This document shows, one piece after another, positions 44,139-55,206 of a stretch of DNA of 64,000 nucleotides (positions are counted from its first letter, which is position 1; every line of letters starts with the position of its first letter). The notes under the pieces are model-generated. The model searched no databases. It was given only the letters and a program-made list of their open reading frames with translations, and was not told the DNA's origin. This DNA is from Mercurialis annua (taxonomy: Eukaryota > Streptophyta > Magnoliopsida > Malpighiales > Euphorbiaceae). Location of the stretch: assembly GCF_937616625.2 (NCBI RefSeq), contig NC_065577.1, positions 8,659,001 to 8,723,000 of the forward strand, written 5' to 3'. Both the position numbers and the translations under genes were made by a program.

Positions 44139-44794
44139 CGCGGGAGCAATATCGCGTGAAAAAAGAAAGAGCGAATGCCATGGTTCTTGTTCAAGAAGAA
44201 AAGAAACTGTTGTCGGAATAACCGCAGTAAGGAAAGGAAGTTAGGCATCCCCATTCATTCCTAGATTCCCGTCACTACGGATTGATTGCCCCTACCTAAC
44301 TACATGGTAGTGGTCTAGGGAGCGAAATTGCTAGAGCACGAGAGAATGAAGGGAGCTCATAGAGCCGGACCCCCCATTTGCTAAGTGCCTTTCACCTTGG
44401 GACTCACGGTCGAGCGTTCTCCGGACGTCGATCAATCTATCACTTAATCACAGGCCGTTTTCTTCTTATGCCATGAGCAAAGCCAGCCGCCTATCGTTTA
44501 TCAGGATCTGACGACGGACGAATCGTCGATTTTATCCATTCTAAGAATAATAAATAAAATAGAATTAATAAATTAATATTAATATTAATATTTAATAAAT
44601 TAATAGATAATCGAAAAGAAAATAGAAGAACAAATAGAAATAATACAAAAGATTCTTTCAGTGGGTCTGCCAAAAAGTTGTCTGGTCGTACCCAAACAAT
44701 AAGATTCCAGAGGGAAATGCACCTAAGATAAAATATTTTGAGCCGGCTTCCGTGGAAAATTCAGACTTTCTTTTTGATGTTGTGATCAAATAAA

Positions 44795-44961
44795 TACATC
44801 CATTTCATTAGGAATTGATGATCTTTTAACAATACCTTCTAAAGGATGGCTAGTTCAAGATGCTGAACAACAAAGTTTGATTTTGGAAAAACACTATTAT
44901 TATGGAAATGTACACGCGGTAGAAAAATTACGCCAATCTATTGAGATATGGTATGCTACCC
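44795..44961 (+). pseudogene. rpoC2: Plastid rpoC2 fragment
   Basis: About 55 codons matching the plastid RNA polymerase beta'' subunit: [20 protein letters not shown], then [20 protein letters not shown] and IWYAT. The match ends at IWYAT, after which the sequence is unrelated. It is open within the fragment but lacks both ends, and is a plastid insertion within the organelle-derived block. Confidence 0.88.
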
Positions 44962-45093
44962 GGAGATTGGACGTTGATATACGATCCAAGCGATTAATTT
45001 CTTTCTATTCCTTATTTTCTTTATTAATTTACCATAATCTTTTGATTTCGAAGTATAAACTCTTCTGGTTTAACTAAAGCACCAAATCAGCCG

Positions 45094-45153
45094 CAATTAA
45101 AGAATAGAGTTTCATTTCGGAAAGCAATGAAAAAAGCTATTGAACTAACTGAA
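45094..45153 (+). pseudogene. rps3: Plastid rps3 fragment
   Basis: Twenty codons reading QLKNRVSFRKAMKKAIELTE, a conserved part of plastid ribosomal protein S3. It lies only about 130 bp from the rpoC2 piece, although the two genes are far apart in plastid genomes, so the pieces were joined by rearrangement. Confidence 0.75.
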
Positions 45154-46113
45154 CTGGATAATCGCGTGTTTATTTTTTTTAATATCTGTGAAATATTTTT
45201 TGATGATTTGAATGGTTAAATGATATTTTCGTGGATATAGCAACAAAAAGAATTAACCAAATTTACCTGATGTAGAGGCGATCGTTCGCTATGTGCTGAC
45301 TGGATGCGTACTCGCGTGATTGATCGATGGACGGGGGAATTTTGTGAATGACGAGACCGGAAATCGAACTATAAAAAGGAATTCTGAAAGAATTCTGAAA
45401 GAATTCTGAAAATTGAAAGTAAAGTAATAAAATAAAGAAAGAATAAAGAAGTTTTCGAGTTCTAACAATTTTAGAAGAAATAAGAAAATTATTTAGAAAT
45501 TTAATAAAAAATTTCAAGAAAATAAAATTATTTAAATAAAAATTAATTAAAAAATAGAAAAAATATTAATTAATTTTTATTTTTTAGAAATATTTTATAT
45601 TATCATATATATATATTATCTCTTTTTTTAGGCAAGCTGGGAACTGGCTGAAACTTACGATTCGAAGACCAAGTCAGAGACTACTGGACGTCTCGCAGAG
45701 CGACTCTCAACGAGGTAAATGACTGGTTCGATAGAGGCAGGAGGTTGAGACTTTTCGAAAAAAAAAGGTTTTTTGGCAGGTTCCATTCTTCGAGACGGGA
45801 AGGGAATTCCTCAGACGCCTTACCAACATAGATCGCTAGCTATTTCACTTGCTATGAGAACTCACAGGCCTATTCCTACACGACATGAAGAATTAAAGAA
45901 GCCCATTCAGGAACAAGAGAATGTTATCGTGATTTTAACCGAATCTCGATGAATAAATAGATCAATGAGAAGTTTGTTTAATAAGTTTAATAATTTTTTT
46001 ATAGGGAACCAGCAGCTGTGCCCTAACTCACTCCTTTGAGTCATTTTTTCCCTTTTTCAAAGAAAGCAAAGGCCGCTTTTGCGGCGATACGAACGTATTT
46101 AAGTAATTGTCGT

Positions 46114-47644
46114 TGATAGGAGTATTTTACTCCTATATTTAGGGTCGATTTTACTCGGTTTTCATCATGTGTAGTATTGTTTTTATACATTATTTGGCGT
46201 TTTTACGTTTAATAGTGTTTGTTAGTGTTTCAGTGGAAATTAGGTGAAATACGACTATTTGGGGCAAAATTATGGTGGATTGCGTGTACGAGTAAAAAGC
46301 GTAGCTTGCGGACGAAGGAATTGAAGTTCACGAACGAGATTGAGGAAAAAAGGGGTTGTTCCCGTTCGAAAAAGAGGTTTCACGAACGGAAAACATGCAG
46401 AGTGAGCATGATTCCCGAACGGAAAAGCCTTGTCCCGTTCGGGACTCAAGAAGGAATCAGATATCAAAGCTTTCGGTCTTCAGTTTTTTCGAACGTGAAA
46501 GAGGTTTCCCGTTCGGGAAAGAAGAAAATTGGGCATGTCACGAACGGAACTATGGCTTCCCGAACGGGAAAGAAGAGAATTTGGCGTGCAGCAGACTTTG
46601 AATTGGACTGAAATTCCTCCTCCAATTACAATTACAATTCCTATTACAAATTGATTTGTAATACGAATTAGAAGACTCCGGAACTTCTCCTACTATATAA
46701 AGACCTTGTACTAGACTCAATTTAAGATGTAGAATAGTGTAGAATAATTTAGAATACATTAGTTTTAATTATTTTCTCTTAGATTAGCGTTTTAGTTTTC
46801 TGTTTCTCAGCAGTTTATAAGTAGTTTATAATTAGTTTCTGCAAGACGATTGTTGAAGATTTCAAGCTTAATCAAGACGATTCTTTCCGAAATTGACAAC
46901 TCCGGTATTTATTGTTTAATTATGCTTTCTTCTTCATCATCCTTATTGTTTTGTTTCAGTTTTAATATGAGTAACTAAAACCCTTGTTCGAGGGTTGACA
47001 TGAACTTATAAATTTGTAATTACTTGGATTGGATGGATTAGTGTTAATTCGTGTCTTAATTATTAATCTTATTGCTTGGATTAAATTAGCTACTTAGTTC
47101 ATGATTTTGTGTTTAATTAACTAATTGAGAGATTGTTAATTAAATAGACATAGATAATTAAGAACTTAGAGAAAAACGCCGTGAGAGCGGGTTGGAATTT
47201 AGGTAGTCGTTGAGTTTGCTTCATAATTATAATTTGATTATTTAATTCAGTTTTAATATCGTGAGAGCGAGTTAATAATTGGTTAGTTAATTAGGTTGTG
47301 ATTTTATTCGGATCTTTGAGGCTTGAGAGGGCGGGATTCGGTGCTTTAGAATAGCTCGATTCGCGATAAAATCACTAAGAAATCCTATTCCATAATTTTG
47401 CTTATTTATTTGGGATTATCAATCCTTGAACTTTTTAATCTTATTGTTTTAAACCCTATTTTATTATTTGTTTTCAGTTTATATTAGTTTAATTAAATTA
47501 CAAAACTCTATTGATTTTTCTAGCTAGCCGATTAAAGAATATTTGAATTTAGTGATTAAGTCCATTGTCTCTGTGGGATCGATACTTGGTCTTCCAAGTT
47601 ATATTACTTGAGCGATATCGTACACTTGCGATTATTTGCCAACA
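46114..47644 (+). mobile_element. Solo LTR (copy E) of a second LTR-retrotransposon family
   Basis: 1531 bp, TGATAGGAGT...ATTTGCCAACA, with a perfect 5-bp duplication GTCGT (46109-46113, 47645-47649). The sequence does not match the main gypsy family. TATA box TATATAAA at 46694-46701. Near the right end the text CTGTGGGATCGATACTTGG resembles the end of Athila/Tat-type gypsy LTRs, but lineage is not certain. It is inserted in organelle-derived DNA, whose two sides can be rejoined at GTCGT. Confidence 0.9.
46360..46575. repeat. Palindrome array in LTR copy E (TTCCCGAACGGGAA units)
   Basis: Dyads TTTCCCGTTCGGGAAA near 46506, TTCCCGAACGGGAA near 46558 and GTCCCGTTCGGGAC near 46432, with several half-sites (CACGAACGG, CCCGTTCGAAA, TTCCCGAACGG). 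In contrast to the main family the array lies upstream of the TATA box, in U3. Its centre, CG-AA-CG, is the same as in LTR copies B and D. Confidence 0.88.
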
Positions 47645-48372
47645 GTCGTTCTCTAAGACCATGGCTTTCTAGGAGGGAAGTGGGCTTCATTCAATGGAAT
47701 GCTTTGTTGGTTCAGCTCAAGGGGTCAGGGTTTTCGGTTTAGTGTGGAGGGGGGCGCTCTTTGTTGACCTTTCAATTTAATTTTTTTACCAAAGTAAAGG
47801 ATAAAAAATAGAAATCTGATAGATGTTATCTAGGGAGAATTCACTTTGAAGCGACTATTCCCTAGACATACATACGCATTCCTAAAAAAGCTATACTGAC
47901 GGAAAAAATTGTATTTGTTACAAATTCATACCAATCCACGGAATTCTTTGAATTTTGATGTAAAGGATTTAAAGCCAGAGTTAACAGTTTTGACAAAATA
48001 TCCCCCCCCCCTTGGTAAAAGGGAACGAAGCTTTTTCAATATCAATATTCTTTGATTTCAAAAAAAAATTATCAATTATGTAAAAAATCAAACAAATAGA
48101 GAAAAGCCAGCTATCGAAGTCGGTCTTTAGGGCTTCAGGCTCTCAAGTCGGGAAATCCTTTTCTTTCGAATAGGCCTTTCTTTACCAGAGGTTAATATGA
48201 CTAGTCCGTCTACCCCGGTTACCCTTATATATATATATATATTGTAAACTTTGTTTTGTATCACAAATATATGTATTGTAAACTTTGTTTTGTGTAATAT
48301 TATAAAATTATAATCAAAGTTCGTTAATTTTAAGATATCGGCGGAGACTAGCGAGCAGTCTCGCTGGACGCA

Positions 48373-50034
48373 ATGAAAATCTTCAGTTGGAACCTCCAAG
48401 GATTGGGGGATCCTAGGACGGTTAGGGCTCTTAAATTATTTATCAAAAATAATTCACCCGATATTTTCTTTTTAGTAGAAACGAAGTTAGTTCTTAATAA
48501 ATTTAGTTTTCTTTTTAGAAGTTTTGATGCTTTTTATTATTTTATTGTCGATTCACTTGGGAGAAAGGGTGGTCTAGCGCTGTTTTTGAGGAAAAATATT
48601 AATGTCGGGATCGAGAATTCCTCTTGTAATCACATTGCAATTGAGGTGAATGATGGTTTAGCAAATGTCATATGGAGGGGAGCAGGTATTTATGGCTAAC
48701 CAGAAGCTCACAATAAGCATCTAACCTGCGAGCTCATTAAAATTCTCTCATGCGCTTCATCTCAAGCTATTCTGCTTTTTGGTGATTTCAATCTTCATCT
48801 GCTTCACAATGAAAAAGAAGGCGGTCGGAGTAGTGATCAGAGGGAGATGGATAGTTTCAAGGAAACAGTTGACGTTTGTGGAGTAGAGGACTTGGGGCAT
48901 ACTGGCGGCACTTTTACGTGGACCAATAGAAAAAGTCAGGACAACCTTATTCAGATTAGACTCGACAAATTCTTTGCGAATCTGAAATGGCAAGAAGCCT
49001 ATCCGGCTTGGCTTGTGACTCATTTATCGTGATGCATGTCAGATCACTACCCCATATTACTTAATACTTCTTGTATGTCCTCTTCTCATAGTGATGGTAG
49101 GAGAGAGCCATAATCTTTCGGTTTGAGCAGATGGGGATGACTCATGACCAGTTTGACGAAGTTGTCTTTTCATTTTGAAAGGGTGACTATCGAGGTGTAT
49201 CTGATATCATGTCAAGAATAGAGGCTTGTGGTGCCGAGTTGAAATCTTGGGCTTTTTCTAATTTTGGCAGTGTAAACAAGCAGAAAAAAGAGAAGCTGGC
49301 CGAGTTACTGCTCCTCCAAAATAGTCACGATCAGTCAGAGGTTAGTGGACGGGTTATGGAGGTTACAGCCGAGTTGGATGATATTCTATCCAAGGAGGAA
49401 ATTGTATGGAAGCAAAGATATCAGTCGGATTGGTTACAAGAAGGTGATCGTAATACCAATTTTTTTTCATAACAAAGCTTCCAACAGGAAAAAGAACAAC
49501 TATATCCATCGGATTTGCAACGAGTCGGGAGAGTGAGAGAACGGTGCTGAGGTCCACGTTGTTATAGAAGATTATTACAGGCAACTCTTTACTACATTAA
49601 CCCCTACCGAGAAGGAAAGCGTGATAAAGTGCATCAATTCTGTTCTTAATTCGGATCAAGTTGCTGACCTCTAGAGTCCTTTTGTGAAGATGAAGTCGTA
49701 GCCGCGGTTGTAAATGGGATCTCTAAAGGATCCGGGCCCAGATGATATGCCAACTTTATTCTATAATTCTTATTGGTATGTGGTTGGATGTGATGTGGCT
49801 TCTCTGCGCTTATTAGACGAGGTGGGGATAGGGTTATCTCGGGAGGGAGAATTTGTAGATGGGGCCCTCGCATTTGTCATCTCCTTTTCGCTGATGACAG
49901 TGTTTTGTTTATTAAAGCGATAGCCAGGGAAGGACAGGCGTTGAAAGGTATCATCAGTTCTTATGCACAAGTCTACCATCAGATTGTCAACTCTAACAAA
50001 TCTGAGATGTTCTTCAGCGCATGTGTTCCCCAAG
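48373..50034 (+). pseudogene. Dead LINE, left part: endonuclease to broken RT
   Basis: ORF2 of an L1-type LINE. The endonuclease start is MKIFSWNLQGLGDPRTVRAL (48373), its ETK box is near 48478, LLFGDFNLHL is near 48775 and SDHYPILL near 49037. It continues through QRYQSDWLQEGDRNTNFF and SGPDDMPTLFYNSYW (near 49731-49775). The frame then jumps to text just before the catalytic FADDSVLF box (about 49886), so most of the RT palm (over 100 codons) is deleted. Stops and shifts are scattered. The right part continues after the solo LTR at 50035-52370. Confidence 0.88.
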
Positions 50035-50520
50035 TGTCACGACCTAAATTATTGAGCCGAGACCGGCGCTAGGGAATGGGAGTGGTAGCTCCAAAACCCG
50101 TAGTAAGCCTAAAATAACTATAAATTTTTTGCAAATAAAAAAATGTAATATCATACGTAAAACGTTTTCAGAGAACTCTTTTAATTAATACATTTATAGA
50201 TATTAAAATATTGTATTAAAAATTACAATACAAAATACCGTTTGAAATCAAAGCGTCTATCTAATACTAACACCTACTGACTACTACAGCTCTAGGAACT
50301 CGTACTCTGTGCAAGTCAATCGACTTCTGGAACAACGAAGATGGTTTATCTGATCCGACTCTGTCTACCTTAAAAACATCAGAGTGAGGGGGTCAGTATT
50401 TTGAAAAATACTGAGTGAGTTTGCAAATTATTAACGGTATTATTAAAATTATAACATCGCATACTCAAAATATAATTTATGATTTTTCATTTCATAACTA
50501 TCATACTTAACCTCATCCAC

Positions 50521-50752
50521 CTGACATTGATAGCGAAGCCAACCGATGTATCCTACATGTCTGACATCGATAGCGAAGCCAACCGATGTATCCTATATGT
50601 CTGACATCGATAGCGAAGCCAACCGATGTATCCTATATGCCTCGATAGAAAAGCCAACCGATGTATCTCATACGCCTGACATCGATAGCGAAGCCAACCA
50701 ATGTATCTCATACGTCTGACATCGATAGCGAAGCCAACCGATGTATCTAATT
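50521..50752. repeat. 40-bp tandem repeat in LTR copy C, about six copies
   Basis: Unit containing GACATCGATAGCGAAGCCAA then CCGATGTATC, repeated near 50523, 50563, 50603, 50640 (shortened), 50677 and 50717. The other LTRs of the family have only a single, unexpanded version of this region. Confidence 0.9.
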
Positions 50753-51352
50753 CGAATCGCACGAACTAATCTCTCATATCTCATACAGACCATAGACATT
50801 ACCACAAAGTTGATATATCAAAGCAATCGGACATAACAACATCCCATACAAACAAATCATATAAATACGATGTATTTGACAGAAATAATTATCATATATG
50901 AAATTAGCTTTTATAAATAATACGCGAAAGTAAGATGCAACTCGCAGTGACCGTTATCCAAATATGCAATATTATAATCCCGCAAGCGTAAGATCCATGC
51001 ATTGTTCGATCGCGTAGCCGCTCCAGCTAGACAGCTTGGTAGCTTGTCAGTACGTTAGTTACTTAGTCGAGTTACCTGTACGTTTAATCCATAAACGTAG
51101 GCTTAGTACTAAAACCCTAAGTTATAAACTTAGGTTACTCCAATTCGATCCTATTACGATTTGTAAACTTAAGAACCTTCAATCCCATTCTTACATTTGG
51201 TTAATACCATTAGTGGTGTTCAACTAATCAATTAGGCCTTGCTTAATATGCTTATTCCAAAAGCCTAGCTCAAAACGTCAAATTCCATGTCCATTTCACG
51301 CTATCAGAAGCTATTTTTCGCTCACGGAAGTGACCCGGAGATCGGGGTCGAA

Positions 51353-51514
51353 GTAGGGCACGTCGTGCAAGCTTGGCACATCGTGCCCTTAATTTTTCAT
51401 GAAGGGCACGACGTGCCCTTCACTGGTGCACGTCGTGCACCCCTTGTGGCGCACGTCGCGTACCAGCACGACGTGCTGAAGTGCAGCACGTCGTGCACCA
51501 ATCGGGTGCGACGT
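51353..51514. repeat. Palindrome array in LTR copy C (GCACGACGTGC units)
   Basis: Seven or so dyads built on GCACG-A-CGTGC or its complement, with varying outer bases: GGGCACGACGTGCCC near 51403, GTGCACGTCGTGCAC near 51426, AGCACGACGTGCT near 51465, GGCACATCGTGCC near 51375. Counted from the LTR's own start it is about 860 bp in, matching the position in copies A, B and D. Confidence 0.9.
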
Positions 51515-52375
51515 TTTCCGGCGTCTCCAGACCATTTCCGGAGCTCTAAAACTCCCAAAATTCATAACAATTCATACTCAATTCATTTAAACACATTATA
51601 CATACTTTTTCACTTCGAAATCAACCCTAAATGCTCCAAATCGTCGAATTCAACATAAATACGATCTAAACCGCAAAACAGCCCCCTATTTTTCATTTTT
51701 CGTGGTAAAAACGTGTAAATCACCTTGTTTTGATGCTTGGGGAAGGTAGAGGCTTGAATTCCGAAGAGATCGACGCAAAAATCGTCCGAAACGGACGTTA
51801 AACGGCGAAACGGTGGCTTGACGAAGATGATCGATGAAATGTTAAGGGTTTTTCTGGATTCTTCTTTTCCTCTCCTCTGATCCCTTTCTTTCATATTCAC
51901 TTTCTTATATATCATGGCTAAAAGGAACCTTTAATCCTTGCTTTCTTTAATTAATACAATTCGTCCTTTAAACTTTTCTTTTATTCGATTTAGTCCATAA
52001 CTAAATCAATTAACTCTTGAATCATAACTTATACGTATTATTTATATCCGATAAACAATACGAATCCCAATATTAATATTTTCCCGTCAAAACTTATAAA
52101 TTTTCATTTTTGAGATGTAGTGGCTAAATTACCATTTTAGTCCCTGAACTTCATTTTGTGACTTTTCTTGACATTTTTCCTTTTAATTCCAATTCCAACT
52201 TTCCAGCTAGGATATAATATTAAATACTTCATTGTTAACTTCTCGAAACCGACCTACTTAGATTTGTATTCATTTTAATTTCTCAGAATTCCTTCCGATA
52301 TCGTCACTCCAGCCACCTAGAACTGGACACGTGGTCCAATTAGATAACTAGAATCTTTTGGGGTATTACACCAAG

Positions 52376-53345
52376 ATAGAAGAGATACGATGGAAGATAT
52401 TGGGGTTCCGAGTGGTGAATCACTTTAAGAAGTATCTAGGTATGCCTACGCTTCTTGGTTGCTCAAAGAAGCCCATTTTTTCCTTTCTTCGTGATCGCTT
52501 CCACAAGAGGATTCTAGGTTGGAAGGAGCGTTTCTTGTCGAAATCAGGCAGAGAAGTCCTTATCAACTTGATAGCTTAATCAATTGCAACTTACATCATG
52601 AGTTTTTCGCTCTACCGTCTTTTTTTTGCAATGAGATGCGTAGTATTAGAGCAAAATTTTGGTGGAGTGGTACGGATAATCAAAAGAAAATTGCATGGGT
52701 CAGTTGGAATCTTATTTGCAAGCCTAAGAAGGAAGGGGGGGGGGCCTAGACTTTAGAAATCTTCGAGCCTTCAACCTCGCAATGCTTGTTATACAAGCTT
52801 AGAAACTCATGCAAAATCTTGGGTCTTTATGCGCTAGAGTCCTTAAGGAAAAATACTCTCCAAGACTGGAGTTTCTGTAGGCAAAAAGAGGGCGTCAGTT
52901 ACCGACGCTACCATATCGGTTCGGAGTCAATTACCAGTGGCGAGTGTGGTCTGTAGGGATTACCCTGGCTCGGTTCTCAGATGGGGTGTTAGGGTTCTGC
53001 ATGGTATAACAGATGTGGATACAGCCGAAGCTCAAGCCATGTTATTTGGTTGTTCAGATAACAGTAGACATCCTAGGGCAGAGGTTACTTTGCGAGTCAG
53101 ATTCGGCCAACGTAATCAACAGAATTCATCACCCTTTGAGGGCTATCGAATCCATTAAGTTGATCATTGATGATTGTTTGGGTGTCACAAAAGAGAAGGA
53201 AATTTTGTTCAAGCATGTTCGAAGACAGTGTAACCACGTTGCACATGCCCTAGCTAAATGAGGTATTTTTATTGGCAAAGATTGTATTTCTGACGTGAAT
53301 GCCCCTTTGCAGGTCAATGAACTTGTTAATTCTTGTGTTTAATTA
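52376..53345 (+). pseudogene. Dead LINE, right part: RT thumb and RNase H
   Basis: Continues the LINE of 48373-50034 beyond the solo LTR. It has NHFKKYLGMPTLLGCSKKPI, the WKERFLSKSGREVLI box, FWWSGTDNQKKIAWVSWN, a gap where the zinc-binding domain should be, and an RNase H end (CESDSANVIN...HVRRQCNHVAHALAK to about 53261). The RNase H domain marks the plant L1-type group that carries this extra domain. Frameshifts separate the pieces. A/T-rich sequence from about 53345 is probably the 3' tail. Confidence 0.85.
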
Positions 53346-53510
53346 ATAAAGTTGATATAAATGAAAAGTTTTTTTATGAATAAAAAATTGAAAAGCTATA
53401 CAAATACAGTTATTAGAAATAAAATAAGTAAAATAATTAATATAACATTAAAAAAATGAAAATGATTTAACAATTCATGCAATGTTAACTGTTTCAGAAA
53501 AAAAATGCTG

Positions 53511-53594
53511 TTTTTTTTATAATCAGACAAATCGAACCCACGATCTAGCAGTTTGTTGTCTAGTGCTTATGCCATTTGAGTTATAGCTCATTGG
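53511..53594 (-). mobile_element. Second SINE copy, reversed
   Basis: On the minus strand it reads CCAATGAGCTATAACTCAAA then TGGCATAAGC, with a B-box-like GATCGTGGGTTCGATTTG, then a short A-rich tail. It matches the SINE at 30298-30394. Flanking A8-TGCT and A8-GTGCT form an imperfect target duplication. Confidence 0.7.
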
Positions 53595-53599
53595 TAAAA

Positions 53600-54150
53600 A
53601 AAAGTGCTATTACCAAAAGAAAAAAATGAAATCTTTTTTAATCACGTACAAATAAAGAAAAATATAAATTTGAAACCTTAAATGACATCAATTATTATCA
53701 ACCCAATTAATGTAATATTAGTAAATATGGAAGAGAAAACATTTTTAAAACTTCAATTTGATGTATATAATTTAATTTTAAATTTAGAGTTTTATAAATT
53801 TTATTGGTATGTTTTATAATTATGAGAATTTTAAAATAGATAGTTTCTATAATAATTTAGGAGGAAAAAACAGAAATGAAAAGAATAATTATTATTCTTA
53901 GTCTACTTCTGAGTTCTAATTGCCATGCTTTATCAATATAGATTAAAGAAAAAGGATATACCTTCTCATTAAATTAAATTCTATATTAAAGCTTTTACAA
54001 ATAAAGAAACTTGAATGAAAAGTTTATAAATTCTATAATTTAATTTACCTCAGCTAAATAAGAAGAAAGGAAATATAATTAATGATATCACTTGATATTA
54101 TTTTTAGAAATATTAGTAAAATTGCAATGCTATATGCATTTATTATATTA
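53600..54150. other. AT-rich intergenic DNA
   Basis: No gene, RNA or clear element seen. Confidence 0.4.
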
Positions 54151-54155
54151 TTATC

Positions 54156-54400
54156 GAGATTTTTTTAGGCATATTCAGTCCAGCACGTCATACTAAGCCT
54201 ATCACATAATGACACGTCATTAAAATAGTGTCACTATCGTAATATTACTATTCAAATGTGTAAAAAAGTAACAAACAATATTATTTTTTTGGATAAATAA
54301 CAAACGATATTATTATAGCGCCACTATTTTAAAGACGTGTTATAATATGATATGCTAGTCTATGGATGATGTGTCAGAGTCTACATAAGAGTTTTTCAAT
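54156..54400. mobile_element. Foldback MITE, first of a related pair
   Basis: The left part (GAGATTTTTTTAGGCATATT, CACATAATGACACGTCATTA, AAATAGTGTCACTATCG) pairs with the right part ending CTACATAAGAGTTTTTC. It is related to the element at 54972-55206. Ends and target duplication are not resolved. Confidence 0.6.
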
Positions 54401-54476
54401 TTTATTATTATTTTAATAAAGTGTTAGAATATGATTGGCTCAGTTTACAGATAATATGATAGACTCTTTATGTATA

Positions 54477-54790
54477 GGGTAATTCCATAAAAAGTCACGA
54501 CCTTTACACGAATTTTCATTTTTAATCACGACTTTTAAAAATTGTCATATAAATCATGACCTTTCATTTTTTTTCAAATCTATCACGAACTATTTTTCCG
54601 GTGAATTTTATCTTTCATTTTTTTTCAAATTTTCCGGATTATGGTGGCCACGTCATCAAAAATACACCAAAATTTGATTTGATGATAGATTTGAAAAAAA
54701 TGAAAAGTCGTGGTTTTATATGTCAATTTTTAAAAGTCGTGATTAAAATGAAAATTCGTGTAAAGGTCGTGACTTTTTATGGAATTAACC
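54477..54790. mobile_element. Mutator-type foldback MITE (TSD TTTATGTATA)
   Basis: A 314-bp element, GGGTAATTCCATAAAAAGTC to GACTTTTTATGGAATTAACC, with nearly identical arms of about 110 bp. TTTATGTATA stands on both sides (54467-54476, 54791-54800), a 9-10-bp duplication. High arm identity suggests a fairly young insertion. Confidence 0.92.
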
Positions 54791-54809
54791 TTTATGTATA
54801 CAAATTTCT

Positions 54810-54980
54810 TTAAAGATATGAGAACATATATTACGTCTGTATACCTTAATTATTAGTTATAACAGTAATTATTGGAGTTATGCCTGTGAGTTCGCAATTG
54901 GAATCAAAATTTTGTTAGTTACTAAAAGAACACAATACCAATTAAAGAAACACAATTTCTAATTAAAGAAGAATGAAAAT
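54810..54980 (+). pseudogene. Promoter-only relic of a fourth S1-like gene
   Basis: Matches the upstream region of the second S1-like gene at 29020-29215: GTACCTTAATTATT-like text, GGAGTTATGC-TG-GAGTTC, AAAATTTT-TTAGTTAC-AAAAGAACA and AATACTAATTAAA. No coding part follows; a MITE and then a dead LINE occupy the place. It shows that the S1-like duplication once reached this far, or that a promoter segment was copied here. Confidence 0.6.
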
Positions 54981-55206
54981 TTAGAGAGATTTTTAGGTAG
55001 ATTTAGTCTATTACGTCATCCGTGAAATAGCATATTATATTATGACACGTCATTAAAATAGTGGCACTATCATAATTTTATTTATTACTTTTTTACACTT
55101 TTAAATAATAATATTACGATATGTCATTATTTTAATGACGTATCATAATGTAATAGGTTTAGTGCATGAATGACGTGGTGGACTCGGTCTATCTAAAAAT
55201 TTCTCG
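54972..55206. mobile_element. Foldback MITE, second of a related pair
   Basis: The left arm GAGATTTTTAGGTAGATTTA and the right arm ending TCTATCTAAAAATTTCTC are inverted copies. Both arms hold the CACGTCATTAAAATA-type text also found at 54156-54400. The target duplication is unclear. Confidence 0.65.

Larger units (their letters stand above)
42460..48215. other. Organelle-derived DNA block (mitochondrial and plastid pieces)
   Basis: A run of less AT-biased DNA whose texture differs from the surroundings and resembles plant mitochondrial intergenic sequence. Three pieces can be named: nad1 (44081-44138), plastid rpoC2 (44795-44961) and plastid rps3 (45094-45153). It contains a Stowaway MITE (43261-43524) and a solo LTR (46114-47644), so the transfer predates both. 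Mixed mitochondrial and plastid origin suggests either mitochondrial DNA that already held plastid pieces or separate transfers. The edges are approximate, and I could not assign most of the block to a named organelle gene. Confidence 0.65.
50035..52370 (-). mobile_element. Solo LTR (copy C) of the main gypsy family, reversed
   Basis: 2336 bp; read on the minus strand it runs TGTAATACC...GTCGTGACA. The perfect 5-bp duplication CCAAG (50030-50034, 52371-52375) flanks it and the LINE frame resumes beyond it. The TATA box lies near 51900-51912 (reversed). It carries a GCACGACGTGC-type palindrome array (51353-51514) and, uniquely in this family here, a 40-bp tandem repeat (50521-50752). Confidence 0.92.

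Noticed and set aside
44877..45077. 66-codon frame as a gene
   Set aside because: Its first part is the plastid rpoC2 fragment and the rest is unrelated AT-rich DNA; a truncated organelle insertion, not a nuclear gene.
46219..46611. 130-codon frame in the solo LTR E
   Set aside because: It runs through the palindrome repeats and has no domain; the LTR is non-coding.
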